The notes under the pieces were generated by a model, which had not been told where the DNA came from, searched no databases, and worked only from the letters and a program-made list of their open reading frames with translations. Of a stretch of 64,000 nucleotides of DNA, positions 55,501 to 63,682 are shown in pieces. A program made the position numbers and the translations under genes. Numbering within the stretch: the first letter of the stretch is position 1; the number at the start of each line of letters is the position of its first letter. The DNA lies in NCBI RefSeq assembly GCF_900166635.1, contig NZ_LT800497.1:3520344-3584343 (forward strand). Reading direction: 5' to 3'. This DNA comes from Oceanobacillus timonensis (GTDB lineage: Bacteria; Bacillota; Bacilli; Bacillales; Amphibacillaceae).

Positions 55501-56132
55501 TGGAGATTTCAATCAAATACGATGAAAATGGACTGGTTCCGGCCATCGTCCAAGATTACGCAACAGGAAAGGTGTTAACCTTAGCTTATATGAACGAGGT
55601 TGCTTTCGAAAAAACATTAGAAACCGGCGAAACATGGTTCTACTCCCGAAGCCGCAACGAGCTCTGGAATAAAGGAGAAACATCCGGAAATAAACAGCTG
55701 GTTAAAAAAATTTCGGTCGATTGTGATCAGGATGCTTTAGTTGTTCAAGTACAGCCGCTAGGACCTGCCTGTCATAAAGGAACGACGACTTGTTTTGAAA
55801 CAACCTTACTAGAAACGGAAAAGCCGTTATTCGCTATGGTCACTGAGCTGACGGACAAAATTAAAGACCGTAAAGAAAATCCGCAGGAAGGTGCTTATAC
55901 AACCTATCTGTTTCATAAAGGTCTCGATAAAATCCTTAAGAAAATCGGTGAAGAATCAACAGAGGTTGTCATCGGGGCAAAAAATAATGACAAAGAAGAG
56001 TTGACGAATGAATTAGCTGATTTATTATATCACTCGCTTGTATTGATGGAAGAGCAAGGTGTCCGTTCGAAAGATATCAAAAAAATATTAAACGAGCGTC
56101 ATATTGAAAAAGAGGGACAGCATCGTGAGTAA
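55500..56132 (+). CDS. hisI: bifunctional phosphoribosyl-AMP cyclohydrolase / phosphoribosyl-ATP pyrophosphatase
   Basis: 210 residues, a HisI-HisE fusion. HisI part (about 1-105): [23 protein letters not shown], zinc ligands DCDQDA and CHKGTTTCF. HisE part (about 112-208): helical pyrophosphatase with [16 protein letters not shown] and [13 protein letters not shown]. The fusion covers steps two and three of the pathway. It overlaps hisC by 8 bp. Confidence 0.97.
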   Translation: MEISIKYDENGLVPAIVQDYATGKVLTLAYMNEVAFEKTLETGETWFYSRSRNELWNKGETSGNKQLVKKISVDCDQDALVVQVQPLGPACHKGTTTCFETTLLETEKPLFAMVTELTDKIKDRKENPQEGAYTTYLFHKGLDKILKKIGEESTEVVIGAKNNDKEELTNELADLLYHSLVLMEEQGVRSKDIKKILNERHIEKEGQHRE

Positions 56133-57186
56133 CTTCTGGAATCCATTAATTAAACAGCTGGAACCTTATATTCCTGGAGAGCAATTAGATGACCCTGCAA
56201 TCATTAAATTAAATACAAATGAAAATCCCTTTCCTCCTTCTCCAAAAGTTCTGACTGCGATTGAAGAAGAGGCAAAAACAAAATTACAACTTTACCCTTC
56301 TCCAACGGTAGATGAGCTTAGGGAGGAAATAGGCAACTATTACGGTTTAAAAAAAGAACAAGTCTTTATCGGCAATGGATCAGATGAAGTACTTGCACTT
56401 GGATTTATGACATTTTTTGAACCTGGAAAAGCCATTAAATATCCAGATATCACCTACAGCTTCTATCCTGTGTATGCCAAGCTATATCAGCTGGATGTGG
56501 ATGAAATAGCTTTAGAGGAGGATTTTACTATCTCTCCCGAATCTTTTTTTCATTCTGAAGGCGGAGTGATTTTTCCAAATCCAAATGCGCCGACCAGCCT
56601 GTATCTGGAACTGGAAGCTATTGAAGCAATTTTAAAAAACAATTCGGACCAGGTTGTCATTATTGATGAAGCGTATGTTGACTTTGCTGAAAAATCAGCA
56701 GTTTCCTTAATAGACAGTTACCCGAATTTACTGGTTGTGCAGACGCTGTCTAAATCCCGGTCGCTTGCCGGTCTGCGTGTAGGCATGGCAATGGGGCATC
56801 CGGACTTGATTGAAGGATTAAACCGGGTAAAAGATTCGTTTAATTCCTATACCATTGACCGGTTAGCCATCGCCGGAGCCATAGAAGCATTTCGAGATAC
56901 GGCTTATTTTGAGAAAACACGGAAGGAAATTATAGCAACAAGAGAATATTTTCGGCGGGAATTAGAGAAAAGACGCTTTCACGTTCCTCCTTCTCAAGCG
57001 AATTTTGTGCTCGCTTCTCCAGCAGATATAGAAGCGGAGAAACTATTCACCGAGCTCAAACAAGCAGGCTTCTTAATCCGTTATTTCAATAAACCAAAAC
57101 TGGAAAACTATTTGCGCATCTCTATTGGAACAAAAGAACAGATGACGAAGCTGTTACATGCTATCGATAGCATCACAGAAAAATAA
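56125..57186 (+). CDS. hisC: histidinol-phosphate aminotransferase
   Basis: 353 residues from a GTG behind AGAGGGACAG inside the end of hisI. PLP enzyme of fold [22 protein letters not shown], and the Schiff-base lysine in [15 protein letters not shown] (near 218). It transaminates imidazole-acetol phosphate. In B. subtilis hisC sits in an aromatic operon instead; here it is the last gene of the his run, ahead of a terminator. Confidence 0.96.
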   Translation: MSNFWNPLIKQLEPYIPGEQLDDPAIIKLNTNENPFPPSPKVLTAIEEEAKTKLQLYPSPTVDELREEIGNYYGLKKEQVFIGNGSDEVLALGFMTFFEPGKAIKYPDITYSFYPVYAKLYQLDVDEIALEEDFTISPESFFHSEGGVIFPNPNAPTSLYLELEAIEAILKNNSDQVVIIDEAYVDFAEKSAVSLIDSYPNLLVVQTLSKSRSLAGLRVGMAMGHPDLIEGLNRVKDSFNSYTIDRLAIAGAIEAFRDTAYFEKTRKEIIATREYFRRELEKRRFHVPPSQANFVLASPADIEAEKLFTELKQAGFLIRYFNKPKLENYLRISIGTKEQMTKLLHAIDSITEK

Positions 57187-57237
57187 GGCATTCATTTTTG
57201 GTAAAATTCTTATTTAGCTAAATAAATGATATATATA

Positions 57238-57271
57238 GAAAGCCATTAGAGAATATTACCTAATGGCTTTC
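57238..57271 (+). terminator. his operon terminator
   Basis: GAAAGCCATTAG and CTAATGGCTTTC form a 12-bp stem around a 10-nt loop; the following T-run is weak. Confidence 0.75.
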
Positions 57272-57360
57272 TCTGTAACGAAATAAAAGGTTTTAATTTT
57301 TTCCAGAAGTGAATATATGAAATAAGAGATTATTTTAAATGGACTCGATGCGAATGCCGT

Positions 57361-57406
57361 ATTGTTTTTGAAACAATCTACCTTTCTATGATTGTTTAAA
57401 AACAAT
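57361..57406 (+). promoter_or_regulatory. two palindromic operators upstream of the ureohydrolase gene
   Basis: ATTGTTT-TTG-AAACAAT (57361-57377) and ATTGTTT-AA-AAACAAT (57391-57406) are each perfect 7-bp inverted repeats, 13 bp apart. They lie 38-83 bp before the start codon, so they should bind a dimeric repressor or activator. No regulator gene adjoins them. A clear -35/-10 pair is not visible. Confidence 0.65.
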
Positions 57407-57443
57407 AGACAAATCTACTTCTATTCAACAAAGGAGAATGGTA

Positions 57444-58388
57444 ATGAGTACAAATATTTATGGAAATACGCCTCCTTTATTAGGCGCTAAAAATCTGACA
57501 AGTACAAAGGAAAAGGATTATGATACCGATGTATTGATTTACGGAGTTCCTTGGGAAGGTGCCTGTACATGGGGAGATTATACCGGCTGCGAACTTGGTC
57601 CAAAGCAAATTCGCTTATCTTCCGCCAGATATAGCACATATCTTCCGGAACTCGACCATATTAATGTAGAAGATCATTTACGTTTAGGAGATGTCGGTGA
57701 TGTCGGCATTATCCCTCATAATGTCCCGGAAACCATGGACCGCATTGAAGCTTTTGCAGAGGATCTCTGGAAAACCGGTAAGTTCCTGGTCGGAATGGGC
57801 GGAGATCACGGTATAACGTATCCGGTTGTCAAAGGATTGACCAATACCGGGAAAAAAGTCGGCATTATCCATCTCGATTCCCATTATGATAATATGCCGC
57901 ACCATGAAGGCGATAAATTTGCAAGGAGCACCCCTTTTATGCGTTTATATGAAACAGAGGGTGTACGTAATGAAAGCTTAATTCATACAGGAATCAAAGG
58001 TCCCCGTAATAAGCCGGAAACGGGTAAATACGCAAAAGACGCCGGCGCTGTAACACTGACCATTAACGATATTCGTGAACAAAGCGATTTGAAGAAATAC
58101 GCGAATGAAATCTATGAAATGGCTTCTAAAGATGTCGATGTTGTCTATTTGACGATTTGCAGTGATGTACTTGATTTTGCTTTCAATCCGGGCGGACCAG
58201 TGGATGGAAATGGTTTGACTTCTTACGAGCTGCTTACAATGATTTATGAATTTGCTAAGCGTGGACTTTGCGGGATGGATTTTGTGGAAGTTTATCCGCA
58301 GCAAGATTTCAATCAGAATTCAGCACACTTTGTATCTACGGCCGTGTTGTATGTACTGGCAGGTCATATTCATGGAGGGCACGCTTAG
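57444..58388 (+). CDS. ureohydrolase-superfamily enzyme (agmatinase/formiminoglutamase/guanidine hydrolase type)
   Basis: 314 residues from ATG 57444, 7 nt after AAGGAG. Metal-site residues of the arginase fold are His122 (GMGGDHG), Asp145/His147/Asp149 (HLDSHYD) and Asp241; the preceding Asp expected in SxDxD is Cys239 (TICSDVLDFAFNPG). The helper Glu is in DFVEVYP. Such enzymes hydrolyse guanidino or formimino groups to urea, guanidine or formamide products. It is followed by an Nramp-like gene across a hairpin. I cannot choose the substrate; HutG is possible but no hut gene is present. Confidence 0.85.
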   Translation: MSTNIYGNTPPLLGAKNLTSTKEKDYDTDVLIYGVPWEGACTWGDYTGCELGPKQIRLSSARYSTYLPELDHINVEDHLRLGDVGDVGIIPHNVPETMDRIEAFAEDLWKTGKFLVGMGGDHGITYPVVKGLTNTGKKVGIIHLDSHYDNMPHHEGDKFARSTPFMRLYETEGVRNESLIHTGIKGPRNKPETGKYAKDAGAVTLTINDIREQSDLKKYANEIYEMASKDVDVVYLTICSDVLDFAFNPGGPVDGNGLTSYELLTMIYEFAKRGLCGMDFVEVYPQQDFNQNSAHFVSTAVLYVLAGHIHGGHA

Positions 58389-58394
58389 AAAAAT

Positions 58395-58468
58395 CAGTAC
58401 TTACGAAGCTTTTCGCTAAAACGCCTGGTAAGTAGTAAGGGGGGAGTTTTCCCCCTTTATGACTTACC
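58395..58468 (+). promoter_or_regulatory. intercistronic hairpins between the ureohydrolase and Nramp-like genes
   Basis: GGTAAGT..GACTTACC with an inner AAGGGGG..CCCCCTT makes a strong hairpin (58427-58469). Its 5' arm can also pair with AGTACTTAC at about 58395, giving a mutually exclusive fold. It may set relative expression or processing; it ends 7 nt before the AAGGAGG of the next gene. Confidence 0.5.
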
Positions 58469-58488
58469 AAACAAAGGAGGAGTTTTAC

Positions 58489-59709
58489 TTGGCGCAATCA
58501 AAAGTTGTGGAGAAGCTTAAAGTCATTGGCCCCGGCGCGATTATTACCGCTTCTTTTATCGGCCCGGGTACGGTAACTACTGCAACACGTGCAGGTGCAG
58601 GATTCGGTTTTGCATTATTATGGGCTGTTATCTTTTCTATCCTGGCCACGATTATCCTGCAGGAAATGGTAGCCAGAATTGGTATCGTAACAAAGCAAGG
58701 GCTGGGAGAAAATATCAGGGAATTATTCCAAAACCAAGTTCTGAAATTTGCATCTGTGTGGATTGTACTGATTGCCGTATGTGTAGGATGTGCCGCATAC
58801 ATAAGCGGGGATTTATTAGGAACCTCTCTGGGTGTTTCGTATTTAACCGGGGTGCCTGAAAATTATGTAGCGCCAATTATCGGAATTATCATTTTACTCT
58901 TGAACTTACTTGGCGGATATAAGTTTATCGAAAAAGTAATGATTGTTTTAATTATCATCATGAGTATTACATTCATCACAACCATGTTTGTCTCTGCTTC
59001 AGATGTTCTCCGTGTTCTTGAAGGGGCTTTCCTTCCCTCTATCCCAGAAGGATCAATTCTGATGATTATTGCTTTAATCGGTACCACCGTTGTTCCATAT
59101 AATTTCTTTATTCATGCATCCACCGTAAGCGAAAAATGGAGTCATGTGAATGATTTAAAAGCAGTAAGGACAGACACGATTCTTTCCATTACCGTAGGCG
59201 GGCTTATTACCGCCGCGATTTTAATTACAGCTGGTGCATTAATTCAAGGGACAGAAGTGACCAGTGTCGTTCAGCTTGCTTCTCCGCTGGAACCTTTAAT
59301 GGGAGACCTGGCTCCAATCTTTGTCAGTATCGGCCTGTTTGCTGCTGGTTTCTCATCTGCTATCGCTTCTCCAATGGGAGCTGCTGTAACCGTAAGCAGT
59401 TTTATGAGATGGGAAGGCGGATTCACTAATAAAAAATATAAAGCCGTTTTCAGTGCTGTTATTATTTTAGGCATTATCACTTCGGCTATTGAGTTTGAAC
59501 CGTTAGAAGTGTTACTTGTCGCCCAGGCGTTAAATGGCATTATTTTACCTGTTATTGCGATCTTCATTATGGTTGTCGTGAATAAGAAAAACGCAATGGG
59601 GAAATACGTAAACCGGTTATGGTTAAATATTCTGGGCTGGCTCGTCACTGCCGTAGTTATCTTTCTTGGTACTTACAGTTTGGTAGATGCGATTAATACA
59701 TTTTTATAA
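58489..59709 (+). CDS. Nramp-family (YcsG-like) transporter lacking the metal-binding motifs
   Basis: 406 residues from a TTG 9 nt after AAGGAGG; the ATG at 58459 lies before this site. Eleven or so helices of the Nramp fold. The helix-1 motif is FIGPGT instead of DPGN (Gly25, Thr28) and the helix-6 motif is VVPYN instead of MPHN (Val202, Tyr204), so the residues that hold Mn/Fe are replaced. B. subtilis YcsG, an Nramp relative in the 5-oxoprolinase operon, may be a precedent for a non-metal substrate. Its partner gene suggests uptake of a guanidino or related compound; that is inference. Confidence 0.85.
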   Translation: MAQSKVVEKLKVIGPGAIITASFIGPGTVTTATRAGAGFGFALLWAVIFSILATIILQEMVARIGIVTKQGLGENIRELFQNQVLKFASVWIVLIAVCVGCAAYISGDLLGTSLGVSYLTGVPENYVAPIIGIIILLLNLLGGYKFIEKVMIVLIIIMSITFITTMFVSASDVLRVLEGAFLPSIPEGSILMIIALIGTTVVPYNFFIHASTVSEKWSHVNDLKAVRTDTILSITVGGLITAAILITAGALIQGTEVTSVVQLASPLEPLMGDLAPIFVSIGLFAAGFSSAIASPMGAAVTVSSFMRWEGGFTNKKYKAVFSAVIILGIITSAIEFEPLEVLLVAQALNGIILPVIAIFIMVVVNKKNAMGKYVNRLWLNILGWLVTAVVIFLGTYSLVDAINTFL

Positions 59710-59761
59710 GAACAAAAAAGGAAGTGCGTCCTGCTGGGAGGAGCACTTCCTTTTTGTTCTT
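59708..59761. terminator. bidirectional terminator after the Nramp-like gene
   Basis: AAGAACAAAAAAGGAAGTGC pairs with GCACTTCCTTTTTGTTCTT, overlapping the stop codon. Confidence 0.85.
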
Positions 59762-59778
59762 CAGATGTTCAAAAATAT

Positions 59779-60543
59779 TTACAGTTGTTCTTCTACATCT
59801 GCAGATTCAGTCAATTCATCTACTTTATCTGCATATGCTTCCTGTTGTTTATTCTGTGCTACCATTTCTTCAATCTGGCCTCTGATTTCATCCAGATCTT
59901 GCATGTCCTGGTCGCCCATCTGTGATTGTAATTGTTCGTACATTTCTTCTACTTCTTCGTCTGTTACATCTACATCAAATGCTTCGTCCATATATTTTGT
60001 AGTTGCTAAATTATATTTGAGTTGCTGTTCAAATTGATCTTCGCTTAAATTCAATTCATCAAGAGAAGCCTGAAATTGGTCTTCCCCATTCGCTTTCATT
60101 GTATCCATTTGTTCTTGTACTTCTTCATCCGTTACTTCGACACCTTCGTCATTTGCTTCCTGCATAATCAGTTCTTGTTCTACCAAGAAGTTAATGGTTT
60201 CATCTTGCAGTGCTTCTTGATCTGATACATCCTGACCAGATTGATTCATCATTGTTTTCACTAATGAATATGCGGTATTGTAGTCTGTCCCTTGCAATTC
60301 TTCTCCATTCACAACGACAACAGGCGTATCTTCTTCTACAAATTCGTCATCGGAAAATTCGACCGGCTCCGGTTGTTGCGGTTGCTGTTGGTCACCTTCT
60401 CCTTCGCCTTCACCTTCTTGCTGTTGTCCAGCTTCTTCTTGCCCTTGGTCACCTTCTCCTTGTTCGTTTTCGCTATCGTCACTTCCGCATGCTGCTAACA
60501 GCATGGTTATAATCATTAATATGCTCAATGACAGTTTCTTCAT
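59779..60543 (-). CDS. SurA N-terminal-domain lipoprotein (PrsA-like, no PPIase domain)
   Basis: 254 residues from ATG 60543 behind GAGGGATG. A lipoprotein signal with LLAAC (near 19) precedes a Gln/Glu/Gly-rich linker (about 22-65) and a SurA N-type chaperone domain (about 75-225): VVVNGEELQGTDYN, NFLVEQELIMQEAND and FEQQLKYNLATTKYMDE. A parvulin domain as in PrsA is absent. It is expected to bind unfolded exported proteins on the outer face of the membrane. The gap 60544-60772 shows nothing clear. Confidence 0.85.
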   Translation of the reverse strand: MKKLSLSILMIITMLLAACGSDDSENEQGEGDQGQEEAGQQQEGEGEGEGDQQQPQQPEPVEFSDDEFVEEDTPVVVVNGEELQGTDYNTAYSLVKTMMNQSGQDVSDQEALQDETINFLVEQELIMQEANDEGVEVTDEEVQEQMDTMKANGEDQFQASLDELNLSEDQFEQQLKYNLATTKYMDEAFDVDVTDEEVEEMYEQLQSQMGDQDMQDLDEIRGQIEEMVAQNKQQEAYADKVDELTESADVEEQL

Positions 60544-60772
60544 GAAAACATCCCTCACTTTAAAAGTTTGTCATGTTTCATTCAATCATACATGCTTCTA
60601 TGATTTCAAGTTTTCGAGTTATAAATTTTTCACGAGAAATTATCTATATGACTTCGGTTCCCGATTAAGCGCGGGAATACAATGATTTAGAAGCCTTTAT
60701 CTTTTTAATCATGATGAATAGGTTTCCACATGGAAGATATTTGAAAATCTCGTATAGAGGGGTTTTCATTTT

Positions 60773-62179
60773 TTACCAATAAAAAAGTGCAGCAAGAAAA
60801 CCAATCAGTATCGAAACGAGCGTATACACCGAACCAATAACGACTTGTTGCCCCTTTGTAATAATCCCCGTACTAAAAGCTAGGAAGGTAGTCGTTGAAT
60901 GTATTGGCAAGATAAGCATACTCCCTACGCTGAATATAACTAATAAAGATAATGCCCGGATATCCATGCCTGCAGATACAGCATAGGACATCACAATCGG
61001 GAAAATCACAATCAGGGCAGCGGAAGGAACAATAAAAAAGAAACGCATGATTGCTATTAATAAAATGATAAATACAGTTTCTAAGATAACCCCATCTGTT
61101 TCAGGCAGAAAACTGATTAGAAAGTCCGCGATAACATCTGCCGTATGATTTTCTGATAAAACCATACCTAACGAAAAAGACGTTCCAAGCATCAAAAAGT
61201 TTTCCCAATCAGCTTTACGCACAGATGCGTTTGATATCAGCCCAATCGAGGGGATCGAATAAAATGCAATTAAAATTAGCGGTGGTATCAATACAGGAAA
61301 TATTTCGCTATCCGTAAATATCCACAGACAAATCATTGCTAAAAAGCTACTGAATACTACCCAGAATTTCCAGGAGGTCTCCGTTTTTGAAGCAGTATTT
61401 ACAGAGGCCGTACCTTCCTCTGCAATAAACTGTTCCCCGGGAGAAGTATATGTTAAGTATTTCCACGTAAAGATGCTCATGATAATCATAATTGCCTCAA
61501 GCGGAACTGCCATCGCTAAAAACCATTCAGCCCATGATAAACTGCCAATTTCGTAATCATTCCACAGTTGATAGGCAAGTACCGGAAATCCTCCACCTGT
61601 AAATACAATCATGGTTGCATGTTGATTCATTATCCCAATCACAGCCATGGTGTATCGATGGAAGATGCTATGCTTCGAAAATCCAAATAGTCCGTTTAAA
61701 CTGCTTAAAATAGGAGAAAGCACTTTAAAACGGGCCACAGCAGACGGCAGTAATATGGGCAGAAGCAAAACAATCACCGGCAATATAACAATCATTCGAA
61801 ATACGCCGCCTTTACTTAATTTCATAAACAACTTTGCAATAAATTGATCGACTTTCACATCCACCAGCACTCCGCTGATAATCGTTAAAACGATGACAAA
61901 ATAGACAGCTGGCGTCATAAAACCTGCAAGAGCCTGCTCCATCGTACCGAGAATAGGCAATAAAACCATTAAAGCCAATATCAGCATGCTGCCTGCACCG
62001 ACCGGGATTGGCTGTAATACCCATAGATAGACCGAGAAGCCAAGCAAGAGCAACGTAAAACGCTGCTCTTCAGTGAGTTCTTCCGGAAAAATCCATGTAT
62101 TTGTTACCGCAAGCAAAATAAAACTTGCGCAAATCATACCATGCACAATCATGGATTTCTTAATTATTTTTCCCTGCAT
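60773..62179 (-). CDS. DASS/SLC13-family sodium:carboxylate or anion transporter
   Basis: 468 residues with about 11-12 helices. Motifs of the ArsB/SLC13 type include LQPIPVGAGSM (near 56), LPSAVARFKVLSPIL (near 143), the first substrate-loop region NQHATMIVFTGGG (near 184) and its second-half counterpart VGSMLILPIHSTTTFLAFS (near 422). It imports dicarboxylates, sulfate or similar anions with sodium. Its start overlaps the end of TctA by 20 bp, so it belongs to the TctB-TctA transcript. Coupled translation with a TTT permease is unusual. Confidence 0.82.
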   Translation of the reverse strand: MQGKIIKKSMIVHGMICASFILLAVTNTWIFPEELTEEQRFTLLLLGFSVYLWVLQPIPVGAGSMLILALMVLLPILGTMEQALAGFMTPAVYFVIVLTIISGVLVDVKVDQFIAKLFMKLSKGGVFRMIVILPVIVLLLPILLPSAVARFKVLSPILSSLNGLFGFSKHSIFHRYTMAVIGIMNQHATMIVFTGGGFPVLAYQLWNDYEIGSLSWAEWFLAMAVPLEAIMIIMSIFTWKYLTYTSPGEQFIAEEGTASVNTASKTETSWKFWVVFSSFLAMICLWIFTDSEIFPVLIPPLILIAFYSIPSIGLISNASVRKADWENFLMLGTSFSLGMVLSENHTADVIADFLISFLPETDGVILETVFIILLIAIMRFFFIVPSAALIVIFPIVMSYAVSAGMDIRALSLLVIFSVGSMLILPIHSTTTFLAFSTGIITKGQQVVIGSVYTLVSILIGFLAALFYW

Positions 62180-63665
62180 TTTTATTTCCTTTTCTTCGTT
62201 TGGAAATCAACGGGACGAACAAAGATAATGCAGCAAGTGCTAAAATACCGGCAGCAATTGGATCTTGCCAAAAAATAGCTAAACTCCCATTGGATATCGT
62301 CATGGATTGACGGAATGATTGCTCGAGCATTCCTCCAAGAATGAATGCCAATATAAAAGGCGGAGCAGGAAAAGAAAATAACCGCATGAGAAATCCGACA
62401 ACGCCGAACAATAATAACATGTATAAGTCAAATGTATTGAAACTGATAGCATAGACGCCAATCATACTAAACATAATAACCAGGGAAATTAACAGCGGTC
62501 TCGGAACCATTAATATCTTTGCTATGTAAGGGATTAATGGCAAATTCAAAATTAGCAAAAAGATATTCCCGATATACATGCTGACAATAACTCCCCAAAA
62601 AATATCCGGCTGGTCTGTCATTAATAATGGTCCGGGCTGTACCCCCAAGACTAAAAATGCGCCTAATAATACTGCAGTTGTCCCGGAACCGGGAATCCCT
62701 AAACTTAATAACGGTACAAATGCGCCGCTAGTTGCAGCGTTGTTCGATGTTTCGGGAGCAGCCAGTCCTTTGACAGCACCTTTCCCAAATTCTTCCGGAT
62801 GTTTTGATATTCTTTTTTCCGTAATATAGGAAATAAAAGATGCAATCGTTGCTCCAGCTCCAGGAAGAACCCCTAAGATAAATCCAATTAGGGAATGCCT
62901 GGACATAGGTCCACTCATATCCTTCCAATCTTGTTTTGTTAATTTTAAACTGCCAATTTTATGTGCATTTTGTGTTGATGTATCTTTTCTGTTTAATATC
63001 AACGTACAAACTTCAGCTAAGGCAAATAACCCAAGGGCAATAACTAAGAAATCAAGACCGTCCAGTAAGTTTGTGTTTCCAAATGTGAAACGCTGCATAC
63101 CTGATTGTGCATCAATTCCTACTGTAACAACCATAAAACCTGCCACGGCTGATATTAATGCTTTTACCGTGGAACCCTCTGACAAACTCGATATTGCAGT
63201 TAACCCAAGTAACATTAAGGCGAAATAAGCTGCCGGGGAAAATGAGATAGCAACACTTGCCAACATAGGCGCCAGAAGCATAAGCAACACTACACTAACT
63301 GTTCCGCCAACAAATGAGGAAATCGCCGCTATCGCCAAAGCTTTTCCAGCTTCTCCACGCTGCGCCATTGGATACCCATCAAAGGAAGTTGCCACCGTTC
63401 CGGAAATTCCTGGAGCGTTTAACAAAATAGAAGATGTAGATCCTCCGAAAATAGCACCATAATAAACGCCGGCCATCATAATTAATGCAACGGTAGGCTC
63501 CATTCCAAACGTAATAGGTATCATAACCGCTATTGCACTAATTGGACCTAATCCAGGCAGCATCCCGATAAATGTTCCTATAAATACACCAATCATCACA
63601 AAAAATATACTTTGCAGACTAAATGCCGTCTGTAATCCTGTTACGATTCCTTCCATAGCTCCCAT
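62160..63665 (-). CDS. TctA-family large permease (second TTT system)
   Basis: 501 residues, 12 or so helices, with GMLPGLGPISAIAVMIP (near 34), GVLPGAGATIASFISY (near 265) and the GIPGSGTTAVLLG segment (near 324). It is clearly diverged from the first TctA at 651, so it is a separate system rather than a recent copy. GGGGGAGG precedes the ATG. TctB lies 18 bp upstream and the DASS gene overlaps its end; any TctC gene lies outside the window. Confidence 0.93.
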   Translation of the reverse strand: MGAMEGIVTGLQTAFSLQSIFFVMIGVFIGTFIGMLPGLGPISAIAVMIPITFGMEPTVALIMMAGVYYGAIFGGSTSSILLNAPGISGTVATSFDGYPMAQRGEAGKALAIAAISSFVGGTVSVVLLMLLAPMLASVAISFSPAAYFALMLLGLTAISSLSEGSTVKALISAVAGFMVVTVGIDAQSGMQRFTFGNTNLLDGLDFLVIALGLFALAEVCTLILNRKDTSTQNAHKIGSLKLTKQDWKDMSGPMSRHSLIGFILGVLPGAGATIASFISYITEKRISKHPEEFGKGAVKGLAAPETSNNAATSGAFVPLLSLGIPGSGTTAVLLGAFLVLGVQPGPLLMTDQPDIFWGVIVSMYIGNIFLLILNLPLIPYIAKILMVPRPLLISLVIMFSMIGVYAISFNTFDLYMLLLFGVVGFLMRLFSFPAPPFILAFILGGMLEQSFRQSMTISNGSLAIFWQDPIAAGILALAALSLFVPLISKRRKGNKNAGKNN

Positions 63666-63682
63666 TTAAATTTCCTCCCCCT

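Noticed and set aside
57187-57443. Possible guanidine riboswitch upstream of the ureohydrolase gene
   Set aside because: I looked for the conserved ACGR or other guanidine-aptamer patterns and saw none; the region is dominated by protein-type palindromes.
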